A DNA stretch of 16,899 bases from Conidiobolus incongruus B7586 (GCA_000697335.1 JNEM01013410.1:1-16899); one strand, 5' to 3'; shown: positions 1 through 8,594, counted from the stretch's first letter. Program-made: numbers and translations. Notes: generated by a model from the sequence alone, not told the origin.

Positions 1-863
1 GTTCAAATATTATCTATTATAATGATTTCTTTATAAAATCACTATTTTAGGTTATATTTTAAATTTTCTATTTAATTATAATTATTTTAGTTATTTTAAG
101 CTATTGTTGAATCTATATATTATATATTTTATAATTTTATTAATTTATTTATAATTAAATTTTAATATATAGTTTAATTATATATTTAATATTAAATTAC
201 CTAGATAATAATTAAATTAAATTAAAACAATATTTTATATTATTAATAATAAAAAGATTAATAATCAAATTAATCCTTTATATTTAAATATTTTTTAAAA
301 TATCTTTTTAGTTTAAATATAAAAAATTTGATAATATATGTTAATTTCAAATAAAAGTATATTTTTATAAGCTGTTTACAAATCTTAAATAATTTTAAAT
401 GGTTTATAATATAGTTTTAGTAAAATTATATTAACAGACCTTTAATAATAATTATTTAATATATATATAATTTAATATAGCCATAAATTTTAATTAATAA
501 ATAATTATTACTAATATATATATATATATATATAGTTTAAAAATATTAATCTTTTTATATATTTCAATTATAATATATTACTCAAAATTAACATAATATT
601 TGAAAATTAAGAAATTAAAATATTTGACATATTTTCTTTCCAAACTAATAATTTGAATTTATTGAGTCAGATATAATATTTGTATAATTCATAATTTTTT
701 ATCAGTTAAAGTCTGGAACATTATTTAAAAAATATATCAAAAACTTAAAAAAAAATAAAAAAGGATTTTTACCAATTATTTATATACCTTTGATATATAG
801 CTATTACCTAGAATACTGTGGAAAAATTGTTTAACAACATTATTATGATATCAAATTATATAT
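1..863. other. AT-rich gene-free stretch
   Basis: No open reading frame of useful length, no RNA gene and no protein resemblance is seen on either strand. The sequence is almost pure A/T with many short palindromes, apart from a slightly less AT-rich part near 640-860. A (TA)n microsatellite lies inside it at 515-534. It probably is ordinary intergenic DNA upstream of the first repeat. Confidence 0.7.
515..534. repeat. (TA)10 microsatellite
   Basis: Ten uninterrupted TA units are visible in the AT-rich left flank. It is a likely length-variable simple repeat and carries no other signal. Confidence 0.9.
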
Positions 864-1197
864 TGTCACAAGTCAGGTAACTCTCCTCTACCCAAGTATT
901 TTTACTTAAACCTAATGTTAAAGTCATTTCTCCCACGCATACCATCTGCTCCCGCTCTATCTTTTAATTGGCCGATGTTGTAAGTCACCGGAGAATCTCA
1001 TGAATCACCTTACCCAACTCACTCTATATAAAACCCGAAATTAGAGCTATTCTCAAAGAGACGAGTTCGATCTGGGTCCTCCCAGCTATTTGACCTAAAT
1101 CAATAGACCTCCTATCACCCTAACACTTACCTGCAATTCCCTAGATCTCTCTCTTTTATCTAAACTACTCTGGACACGGCTTCACCAAGAGGTTTTA
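864..1197 (+). mobile_element. R1 copy 1: 334-bp solo-LTR-like repeat
   Basis: A second copy of the same length lies inverted at 6278-6611, about 90% identical by eye with no indels. The element begins TGTCAC, the usual look of Ty3/Gypsy-type LTR starts, and has a good TATA box (TATATAAAA, 1025-1033) reading in + orientation. About 40 bp after it comes a conserved hairpin (CTGGG, 4-nt loop, CCCAG, 1072-1085). The 4 bases before it (860-863, ATAT) are repeated right after it (1198-1201), as for a target-site duplication, although in such AT-rich DNA 4 bases are weak evidence alone. The 3' end does not show a clean CA. GC is far above the flanks. No internal protein region is present, so this is best read as a solo LTR fossil. 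A non-autonomous LTR derivative or another short transposon is the alternative. Confidence 0.65.
1025..1033 (+). promoter_or_regulatory. TATA box inside R1 copy 1
   Basis: TATATAAAA sits in GC-richer surroundings and is unchanged in the other R1 copy (6442-6450, minus strand). It fits the U3 promoter of an LTR. It points toward UGT-1, whose start codon is about 1.25 kb downstream, so read-through transcription toward that gene is conceivable but unproven. Confidence 0.5.
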
Positions 1198-1700
1198 ATA
1201 TATTGAAAATTTTTAATTAATTGAAAAATTTCAAATTAATTTATTCAAAATTTAAATGTAATTAAAATTCTAATCAATCATTTTATTAAATGACTAATTT
1301 CCAAATACAATTTGAAAATTATAAGTTATATTATTAATTTATTCATTGATCGGCAATTCTATGGCAAAAATTAAAAACTCTGATCTATTTCATTGATTAT
1401 TTTTTTTAAAAAAAAACAAATATTGTCAAATTGGGAAAATTTATTTTAAATCCATAAAATAATATACATAATTAAAATTTTTTGAATTCTTTAGTCATTA
1501 AATTAATAGAGAGAATATTAAATTAATATTTTATTCATTAAAACACTGTTTTTAATCTTCATTCAATAAAAATTTTATACAAAAATGAATAATTTTAGTA
1601 GTAAATAAATTAGATTTACCATTCTATTAATATTATTGTTAATTATTAAAAAAGTGGTTTCTATATTTAGCAACTAATACTGCTTACCAAATTGGGTAAT
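1198..1700. other. AT-rich spacer between R1 and R2
   Basis: No gene or recognisable repeat is seen. The stretch is nearly all A/T, with a run of Ts followed by a run of As near 1399-1417. It separates two independent repeat insertions upstream of UGT-1. Confidence 0.7.
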
Positions 1701-1942
1701 TGTTGGGGTTTAAACTTGCCCCATTGGGAGGAATCCTGTAAAAGGATATAAAGTATCAGGCAAAAGAGCCAAAAAGATAAGTAAAAGATAAAGAAAGAGT
1801 AAAGTTAATAGAAATAGAGGAGTGGGTTTATTTAAAAAAGTCAGATAGTTTAAATATTTCAAACTCATTAAACAATAGCTTATAAAATAGATTATCTAGA
1901 ATATCACCAGTTTTTAAAACAAGGAGTTAAAATACTCCCTCA
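1701..1942 (+). mobile_element. R2 copy A: 242-bp LTR-like repeat
   Basis: It is about 90% identical by eye to copy B (5095-5335) and clearly related to the older, inverted copy C (9151-9386). It begins TGTTGGGG and ends CCCTCA, the TG...CA ends and short imperfect inverted termini of an LTR. The four flanking bases TAAT are repeated on both sides (1697-1700 and 1943-1946). It contains several small hairpins: GGGG/CCCC near 1705-1722, ATCCT/AGGAT soon after, GGC/GCC about 60 bp in, and GGAG/CTCC at the 3' end. No coding region is present. A solo LTR of an unidentified element is my preferred reading, with a MITE or structured non-coding element as alternative. Its 3' end is about 340 bp before the UGT-1 start codon. 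Confidence 0.6.
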
Positions 1943-2284
1943 TAATACTACAAATCTCATATCAGTTGATATTTTGAATCTAATATATCACTATGTTTAA
2001 AAACAAACTAAATATTACAACTTTGTTAGCCAAGAACTTTATATTTGTAAGGTGATTATTATTAAAAGAAACTATTTAAGATCATTCTATTAAATGAAAT
2101 ATACTATTCAATTTTTGAATTCATGCAATTAAATAATTTCAATAATATCACTAGATCAGCATAAAATATAATGAAACCTTGAACAAAAAGTTTACCAATG
2201 AGTTGATATTTACTAGTTAAATAATAATTTCGATGATGTATTTAAAGGTTATTGACAAAGTTCTATCGTAATTATCCTTAAAAA
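1943..2284 (+). other. UGT-1 5' flanking region
   Basis: This 342-bp stretch joins R2 copy A to the UGT-1 start codon. It holds no ORF. The only promoter-like string is a weak TATTTAAAG at 2239-2247. The TATAAAAAG element that UGT-2 and UGT-3 share is absent here. Confidence 0.5.
2239..2247 (+). promoter_or_regulatory. Weak TATA-like element of UGT-1
   Basis: TATTTAAAG lies 38 bp before the UGT-1 ATG. The string is common in AT-rich DNA, and its spacing is shorter than for the other two paralogues, so this is a tentative call. Confidence 0.25.
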
Positions 2285-3949
2285 ATGAAGTTGGCCAAAT
2301 TAATATTAGGATTTTTAGGATTATTCCTAATTTTAGTTTCAACAGTAAAATCCGATATTAAATCTTTAAATATTGTATTATCATCAATCTTTGGGAGTAG
2401 AAGTCATGTTAAATATCTTTTCGAAATCTCAAAAATTTTAAGAGAAAGAGGTCACCATATTATTTATGCCGCATCTAAAGATAATTTCAGATTTAATACG
2501 CCTTATAACTATACCCTCTATGACATTGGAATAAGCAATGTGGAGAACGACAACAACCTGAAGTCGATTAACTTGGAAGATTGGACTCAGAAGCCTTTGA
2601 ATACAATTTTACATGTTTATACTCAACAAATTCTTCAATCTTATGAACATTCTTTTGTAAATTACGAAAGATTATTTGAAACCGAAAAAGTAGATTTAAT
2701 TATCTGCGATTTCATTACCAATGTTTGTATAGAAGCTGCTAGAAAACATTCTGTCCCATTGATTATAGGATTTCAAGGACTACCCTGTAGTATAGCAGAT
2801 GCTACTTATATTACTGAAGTTATGGACAACTCCCCAGTAACTACTGAACATTTTAATTTCTTCGAAAGATTTGGAAGGTTTATTATTCTCCATCTGTATA
2901 AATTTTATACTGTATACCCATTTATTGGTAAAGTGAATCAAGTTCGTGAAAAATATGGAATACCATATAGTCCTAATATTTGGGGTTCGCTTGAAGAAAT
3001 AATGAAAATTTCCAATACTTACTTTGGATTTGAAGAGCCCCGACCTATTCCTTCTACTTTGAAATTAATAGGTCCTGTGATTGATGAAAATTATCCACCA
3101 CTTGATAATGAATTACAGCTGTTCCTAGATGATCACAAGACAATGTACGTAGCATTTGGATCCGCTGCAATATTAACTCGTCAACTTCTTCAAAAGCTAT
3201 TGACAGCTATGCAATTAGCCATTGATAGTGGATCAATTGATGGAGTATTGTGGGGATTAGCTAATGCCAACTCTAAAGAATTTCCTCCAACTTACGAAGC
3301 CAACTCTAAAATCTACTCAACTGAGAGTATTTTAGATGGAAGTCATCCTTCAATCAAAATTCTCAAGTGGGCTCCTCAAGTCTCGATTTTGAACCATCCA
3401 AATACCAGATTATTTCTGTCTCATGGAGGAATTGAGAGTGTTTTCGAAAGTATTCATTCAGGAACTCCAGTTCTTTGTATGCCAATATTAGGTGATCAAC
3501 CTCGAAATGGTGTTCTTTTGAAGAACAGACTTATTGGAGACTTTGTGGAAACTTGGAAAACTGATTCCCATGAATTATATACAAAGATTAAAGAATTAAC
3601 CAGAGATGATAACTTGGAATTACAAACTCAACTCAGACATATTCAATCTATCAGCCGTTACAATAATGCGAATCGCGAAGATACCGCTAAGTTTCTGGAA
3701 CATTATGCTCAATCTGCGAAAACCTGTCGTCAGTTTAAATTCCCTAAGCCCTTTGAAATACCTTGCGAGTTGGAACCTTATATGCAAGCTGATAGTAGAA
3801 TGCCTTTTGTGAAAGCTTACAACATTGATATTTTATTATTGTTTGCTGCTTTTTCTCTTCCTGTGATATTATTAGGTATATTCGGAATCTATAGACTAAT
3901 CAAGAGGTTATATTCTAAATATATAATTATAAAGTTAAATAATGAATAG
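2285..3949 (+). CDS. UDP-glycosyltransferase paralogue UGT-1
   Basis: A 554-residue single-exon GT1/UGT enzyme, expected to move a sugar from a UDP-sugar to a small acceptor in the ER lumen. Residues 1-23 form a signal peptide ending near VKS, and the mature enzyme starts around SLNIVLSS. The predicted catalytic pair is His41 (SRSH) and Asp142 (IICD). The donor site is the UGT signature at about 362-405: WAPQ, SHGG, ES, then P...GDQ. A hydrophobic segment at about 515-537 followed by a basic tail makes it a type I membrane protein. No dilysine retrieval signal is seen at the C-terminus. The ATG has A at -3, and no upstream in-frame start fits the signal peptide better. In the N-terminal half it is the most divergent of the three (about 55% to UGT-2 by eye), yet residues of about 436-512 are about 88% identical to UGT-2. 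Sugar and acceptor cannot be told from sequence. Confidence 0.95.
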   Translation: MKLAKLILGFLGLFLILVSTVKSDIKSLNIVLSSIFGSRSHVKYLFEISKILRERGHHIIYAASKDNFRFNTPYNYTLYDIGISNVENDNNLKSINLEDWTQKPLNTILHVYTQQILQSYEHSFVNYERLFETEKVDLIICDFITNVCIEAARKHSVPLIIGFQGLPCSIADATYITEVMDNSPVTTEHFNFFERFGRFIILHLYKFYTVYPFIGKVNQVREKYGIPYSPNIWGSLEEIMKISNTYFGFEEPRPIPSTLKLIGPVIDENYPPLDNELQLFLDDHKTMYVAFGSAAILTRQLLQKLLTAMQLAIDSGSIDGVLWGLANANSKEFPPTYEANSKIYSTESILDGSHPSIKILKWAPQVSILNHPNTRLFLSHGGIESVFESIHSGTPVLCMPILGDQPRNGVLLKNRLIGDFVETWKTDSHELYTKIKELTRDDNLELQTQLRHIQSISRYNNANREDTAKFLEHYAQSAKTCRQFKFPKPFEIPCELEPYMQADSRMPFVKAYNIDILLLFAAFSLPVILLGIFGIYRLIKRLYSKYIIIKLNNE

Positions 3950-4668
3950 TGGAATTAAATATTTATAATTCGTATAATAGTTATTATCCTGTTATTTTGA
4001 ATTTTTTTCATATTTTTTTATTGAATAAATCTTGTAAATATTTTTAAATATATTTTTTTAATATTGTAATGATATAATTAAATTTAAAAAAGATTTAATA
4101 TACATTAATATAATATATTAAGAAATATAAATTGTGTTATTAAATGAATAATCCTGAATTGGCACAATGTTTAAATTTGTTTTTTAAATATAAAATTTTA
4201 TATTTTATTTTAAAATTATTAAAATAATTTATAATTAATTAAAAATTTAATTTATTTCATTTTATTTATTTATTTTAAAAAAAATTTTTATAGCCTATAA
4301 ATAAAATTATATAGATTTTAATTAATTTAATGCTCATTAACTTTTCTAGTTTATTAAATTATAATATCTACCATAATAGGAATATTATATTGAAATTATT
4401 TTTATATATATCAAATATATGATATAAATTGTTAAAATTACAACTATAATTAGTGGAACTAAATTTGTAATTAAATAATTGAAAATTTAATTTAATTTTC
4501 AAGTTAATCAAATTAAAAATATTAAATTCATAGTAAAAAAATTTATTAAATTTTCAAATTATTTGCTTATATATTTAATATTCAACAAAATGATTTTTAA
4601 ATTTAATATTTAATATTCATTTTTAAATCAAATACAGTATTTTAAATATAATTAAATTGTATATTATA
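3950..4668. other. UGT-1 3' flank, AT-rich, no gene
   Basis: No open frame or repeat is recognisable. An AATAAA hexamer lies 75 bp after the UGT-1 stop codon. The rest is low-complexity A/T sequence. Confidence 0.65.
4024..4029 (+). terminator. Possible poly(A) signal of UGT-1
   Basis: An AATAAA hexamer lies about 75 bp past the stop codon, after a T-rich run. The position is plausible, but such hexamers occur by chance in DNA this rich in A. Confidence 0.35.
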
Positions 4669-4930
4669 TTAACTATTCTTAATTAATTCTAAAAAACCTT
4701 CGGGAGATCCTAATTTATCTTGAGTCAGCTCTTTTTTTTACTGAAACTCAATAAAAGACCTATAATAGTTAATATTTTGGAAATTGAACACCATTATAAC
4801 TTCATGGTGTTTTTGATAAGATGAGTCATAGAATATACAAATGAATTGTTGTAAGCCACATTTTGTTGAAATTCAGTTGTTGTATTATAGTCCATCCATT
4901 TATAATTGTTACGTCATAGGTTCTCTATAA
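4669..4930 (-). pseudogene. Possible unrecognised gene relic
   Basis: This patch is clearly richer in GC than its flanks, and on the minus strand it has unusually few stops for its surroundings, with long overlapping open stretches in all three minus-strand frames. One frame reads protein-like segments (for example LGSPEGFLELIKNS at its end, just before the stop at 4669-4671), but no single frame is intact. I recognise no family, and it does not resemble the UGTs. It could be an old host gene fragment, a transposon remnant, or simply a less AT-rich segment. A perfect 8-bp inverted repeat (4787-4794 / 4804-4811) lies inside it. Confidence 0.25.
4787..4811. repeat. Perfect 8-bp inverted repeat (hairpin)
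   Basis: AACACCAT at 4787-4794 pairs with ATGGTGTT at 4804-4811 across a 9-nt loop. The arms contain G/C pairs, which makes this less likely to be a chance AT palindrome. Its role is unknown. Confidence 0.5.
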
Positions 4931-5094
4931 AGATTTGAATATATATTATACAATTTATGATTGTATATAAATAACCAATAGATCTAACATTTTTTTAAAT
5001 ATATACTACAAAATATAATATTTAAGTAATAAGGCTTAAAACTGATATATTGACAAATAATATGGTTTTTGGTATTATTTTTTATTAATAATAA

Positions 5095-5335
5095 TGCTGG
5101 GGTTTAAACTTGCCCCATTGGGAAAAATCCTGTAAAAGGATAGAAAGTATTAGGCAATAGAGCCAAAAAGATAGGTAAAAGATAAAGAAAGAGTAAAGTT
5201 AATAGAAATAGAGGAGAGGTTTATTTAGGAAAGTTGGATGGTTTAAATATTTCAAACTCATCAAACAGTGGCTTATAAAGTGGATTATCTAGAATATCAC
5301 AAGTTCCTAGAACAAGGAGTTAAAATACTCCCTCA
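5095..5335 (+). mobile_element. R2 copy B: 241-bp LTR-like repeat
   Basis: It aligns end to end with copy A (1701-1942) in the same orientation, with about two dozen differences by eye, nearly all transitions and only one length change. It keeps the TG...CA ends, the GGGG/CCCC, ATCCT/AGGAT and GGC/GCC hairpins, and the terminal GGAG/CTCC hairpin. At most differing sites copy B has G or C where copy A has A or T, so copy B may be closer to the ancestral sequence. A target duplication is unclear because the flanks are low-complexity AATAA-type sequence. No coding region is present. Confidence 0.6.
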
Positions 5336-6277
5336 AAATAAGAAAAGCTAAAGTTTATCCAAAAGCTTATTTTTCACTTAAATTACTTTATTCATAATTG
5401 TTTAAATAATTCTAATTAGCTTATTTTCAATGAAAATAAGGTCCTTACATATTATTCAAAACTAATACTCTTTATTATATATAACTGGTGATTGTTTAGA
5501 AAAATAGTTAATGATTTCTACAATTTCAAAGTACAAAAAACGTAATAAAACTACATCTTATAAACAAAAAACATACTTAAAAAAGTCATAATACTGGAAC
5601 ACATTTGTTTAAAGTGAATTGGCTTAGATTGATAATTAAAGGTAGTAGAGAATATACAAAATTAATTAGTATTTATTTGTTAAGGGTAGCTTTAAATTTC
5701 AGTTAAATAGTATTGAATGAATATAATAATGGAATTTAATTAAGAAAAAGATGAATTATTTATATTATTGAGATTATATTAATTTATTCTTGCAATTAAA
5801 TGAGCTGTTGTGGTAAAACTTTGATATATAACTTTTAAAATATTTAATGTTAAATAAATACATTGACTTATTACGAGAAATTTTACAATTAATTTTTTAA
5901 TAGTTTATATTTATTTTAAAATATTTTAACATCAGATTACTAGTACATTTTTTTTGTTAGAGCATTGAACCTTATAAACTTTTTAATTCAATTACAAGCA
6001 TAACCAAAGGAGAGTCCTTTTTATTTTTTGTGGTAGGTTTAAAAATATTTGATTCAATAAATGACGTCTCAACCTAATTTTATCTATGATTTAATAGTGC
6101 ATAGTGAATATTTTCAATTTATGTAAAGTGCAGACTTTAATTTAAAAGGTGTTCTTATTAATATTTTGTCTCAGAATGAAAATACATTATATCAATTTTT
6201 TTTCAAAAAGGATTTTCACAATATAAAATTAAAGAAAATCAAATTTTACTCTTTTAATTAAAAATATACTCAGCTAT
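5336..6277. other. Gene-free spacer between R2 copy B and R1 copy 2
   Basis: Nothing here is recognised as a gene. The stretch is AT-rich with short open runs (for instance about 32 codons on the minus strand near 6000-6100) that are expected by chance. A small perfect hairpin, AAAGGA / TCCTTT (6006-6020, 3-nt loop) followed by a T-rich run, is the only local structure. Confidence 0.6.
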
Positions 6278-6611
6278 CAACACGTCTAGGAAAAGCCGCG
6301 TCCAGAGTAGTTTAGGTAAAAGAGAGAGATTTAAGGAATTCCAGGTAAGTGTTAGGGAGATAGGGGGTTTATTTGTTTAAGTCAATTAGCTGGGAGGACC
6401 CAGATCGAACTCGTCTTGTTGAGGATAGCTCTAATTTCGGGTTTTATATAGAGTGAGTTGGGTAAGGTAATTCATGAGATTCTCCGGTGACTTACAACAT
6501 CGGCCAATTAAAAGATAGAGCGGGAGCAGATGGTATGCGTGGGGAAAATGACTTTAACATTAGGTTGATGTAAAAATACTTGGTTAGAAGGGGGTCACCT
6601 GGCTCGTGACA
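6278..6611 (-). mobile_element. R1 copy 2: 334-bp solo-LTR-like repeat, inverted
   Basis: It is the reverse-complement partner of copy 1 (864-1197), of exactly the same length. Its minus-strand reading starts TGTCACGAG and carries the same TATATAAAA box (6442-6450) and the same CTGGG/CCCAG hairpin. The flanking bases CTAT (6274-6277 and 6612-6615) are a clean 4-bp direct repeat, different from the ATAT around copy 1, so the two copies came from separate insertions and not from one segmental duplication. It lies about 310 bp beyond the UGT-2 stop codon, in the same orientation as that gene. No internal coding region is present. Solo LTR of a Ty3/Gypsy-like element is the preferred reading. Confidence 0.68.
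6442..6450 (-). promoter_or_regulatory. TATA box inside R1 copy 2
   Basis: TATATAAAA on the minus strand is unchanged between the two R1 copies and sits at the end of their best-conserved segment. It is the likely old LTR promoter and points away from UGT-2. Confidence 0.45.
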
Positions 6612-6923
6612 CTATTTTACGAGCTAAATTCATTGTTTCAATAAAGTAATATAAGAACTAAATAGTAAAAAATTTGAAGATATTAATTTAAAATGGATTC
6701 TAAGTTATTTATATTGAGTGACATATTTACAATATGATACAATGTAAAATATGATTTTATATATTTATTATTTTAAAATCTCCAAGTAAATAAATTCATA
6801 AAGTTTCTCTATATTAGTTATTTTATCTCTGTTTAAAATTTAAATATTTTAAAGTGAAAATTTATATATAAATTTAAAAATATTTATTTAATAATAATTT
6901 TGATATATTTAATTAAATTTTTT
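6612..6923. other. UGT-2 3' flank
   Basis: AT-rich DNA between R1 copy 2 and the UGT-2 stop codon. Apart from a possible minus-strand AATAAA at 6883-6888, nothing is seen. Confidence 0.6.
6883..6888 (-). terminator. Possible poly(A) signal of UGT-2
   Basis: AATAAA on the minus strand lies about 36 bp past the UGT-2 stop. The position is acceptable for a short 3' UTR, but the hexamer is not informative in such AT-rich sequence. Confidence 0.3.
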
Positions 6924-8594
6924 TTAATCAAATTTTAATTTTTTATTATTAAAATTTTTAAAAAAATTTTTAATTATATAATAATAAATTAAATAAAAGA
7001 TTAAAAAAATAAAAGAGAATAAAAATGCTATAAGAGTTAATAAAATATCAACATTATAAGCTCTCATAAAAGACATTCTACTATCAGCTTGCATATAAGG
7101 TCTCAACTCACAAGGTATTTCAAAAGGCTTAGGGGATTTAAACTGACGACAGATTTTCGCAGACTGAGCGTAATGTTCCAAGAACTTAGCGGTATCTTCG
7201 CGATTCGCATTGCTATTGCGACTGATCGATTGAATGTGTCTGAGTTGAGTTTGTAATTCTAAGTTATCATCTCTGGTCAACTCTTTAATTTTGATATAGA
7301 TGTCCTGTGAGTTGGTGCTCATAGTGTGAACAAAATCACCAATTCCTCTGTTTTTCAATAGACGACCATTGCGATGTTGGTCTCCATAAATGGACATGAC
7401 TAGAATGGGAGTGCCAGAATGAATACCTTCATGAAGACTTTCAATACCGCCATGGGATAAAAATAACCGGGTATTGTGATGATTGAGAATCGAGGTTTGA
7501 GGAGCCCATTTCAAGATTTTGATTGATGAATGGCTTCCGTTTAACATACTCTCTGTGGAGAAAGTTTGAGAGTTGACTTGATAGGTATCAGGAAAATCTT
7601 TAAAGTTAGTGTTTGCTAATCCCCAGATTACAGCGTCGATTGATCCGTCATCAATTGCTAACTGCATCGCCCCCAATAAAGTTTGGATAAGATCTTTACT
7701 GAGTAATACAATAGAACCAAATGCTACATACATTGTTTTATGAGTTTCTAGAAATTGTTGTAATTCAGGATCAAGTGGAGCGACGTCTTCATTGATCACA
7801 GGACCAATCAATTTCAAACTAGCAGGAATAGGACGCGGATCATCAAATCCTATATAGGTCTTAGAAATTTTGAACGCTTCATCCCACGCTCCCCAGGGGT
7901 TTGGATTGCTAGGAACCCCATATTTTTTACGAGCTTGGTTGACAGTACGAATCATAGGGATGGCATTATAAATCATGGATATAGGATTAATCACTCCATT
8001 TTTGAATCTTTGATAGAAATTCAGCTTTTCAGTAGTTGTAGGTGAATTATCCAGAGTAGTAGTGATGTAAGGGGCAGCTGCAATACGTGAACTGAGACCT
8101 TGAAACCCTATCACGAGGGGAATTGAATGCTTTCGAGCAGCATCAGAACAAACTACAGATAAAAAATCGCAAATAACCAAATCCACCTGACGAGTAGTAA
8201 ATAATACTTCATAATTTTCGAAAAAGTTATCAAACATTTGAATGAATAGCTTTGTAAAGAATTGAGGCATTGTAACCATTGATCTTTCCACCAAATCTTC
8301 CAACTTCATATTTTTCATAAAATCCCGAGTATCCATCACTTTATTTCCGATATGGTGAAGTCTAAAGTTATAGGGTTTGTTGTATTTAAAATTGTCTTCG
8401 GATGTTGCATACGTAATGTGGTGACCTCTATCTCTTAAAATTTTGGATATTTCCAGCAAATATCTAATATGGCTTCTTCCACCAAAAGTTGAAGAAATTA
8501 CAATATTTAAAGGTTCAGCAATTTCTGGGATAATTTCATTCGCCCTAATTATATACAATCCAATATAACTGAATAGTAAATTGAATATTTTCAT
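6924..8594 (-). CDS. UDP-glycosyltransferase paralogue UGT-2
   Basis: A 556-residue single-exon GT1/UGT enzyme predicted to act in the ER lumen. Residues 1-18 are a hydrophobic signal peptide. The catalytic pair is His42 (GRSH) and Asp143 (VICD), and the donor-binding signature at about 363-406 reads WAPQ, SHGG, ES, GDQ. A usually conserved proline just before this last part is Ser401 here (MSIYGDQ, against MPILGDQ in UGT-1). The membrane segment is at about 517-540, and the tail ends KLKFD, which fits a KxKxx ER-retrieval signal. N-terminal residues up to about 430 resemble UGT-3 most (about 70% by eye over the first 85 mature residues), but about 436-512 match UGT-1. The start codon has A at -3, and a TATAAAAAG box lies about 60 bp upstream. 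Acceptor and sugar are unknown. Confidence 0.95.
   Translation of the reverse strand: MKIFNLLFSYIGLYIIRANEIIPEIAEPLNIVISSTFGGRSHIRYLLEISKILRDRGHHITYATSEDNFKYNKPYNFRLHHIGNKVMDTRDFMKNMKLEDLVERSMVTMPQFFTKLFIQMFDNFFENYEVLFTTRQVDLVICDFLSVVCSDAARKHSIPLVIGFQGLSSRIAAAPYITTTLDNSPTTTEKLNFYQRFKNGVINPISMIYNAIPMIRTVNQARKKYGVPSNPNPWGAWDEAFKISKTYIGFDDPRPIPASLKLIGPVINEDVAPLDPELQQFLETHKTMYVAFGSIVLLSKDLIQTLLGAMQLAIDDGSIDAVIWGLANTNFKDFPDTYQVNSQTFSTESMLNGSHSSIKILKWAPQTSILNHHNTRLFLSHGGIESLHEGIHSGTPILVMSIYGDQHRNGRLLKNRGIGDFVHTMSTNSQDIYIKIKELTRDDNLELQTQLRHIQSISRNSNANREDTAKFLEHYAQSAKICRQFKSPKPFEIPCELRPYMQADSRMSFMRAYNVDILLTLIAFLFSFIFLIFYLIYYYIIKNFFKNFNNKKLKFD

Noticed and set aside
1060-1085. tRNA-like B box (GTTCGATCT) in R1, suggesting a SINE
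   Set aside because: The match is imperfect, no convincing A box lies at the right distance, and the element has a strong TATA box, TG start and no 3' tail of the SINE type.
3606-3812. 68-codon open frame on the + strand inside UGT-1
   Set aside because: It lies wholly within the UGT-1 coding sequence in another frame, has no family resemblance, and its length follows from the codon content of the conserved C-terminal tract.
6006-6020. Hairpin followed by T-rich run as a bacterial-type terminator
   Set aside because: The stem is only 6 bp, the window is eukaryotic, and no gene ends there on the + strand.
864-6611. The inverted R1 copies as ends of one large composite element carrying UGT-1
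   Set aside because: Each copy has its own 4-bp flanking duplication (ATAT and CTAT), so they inserted separately. No shared outer duplication is seen.
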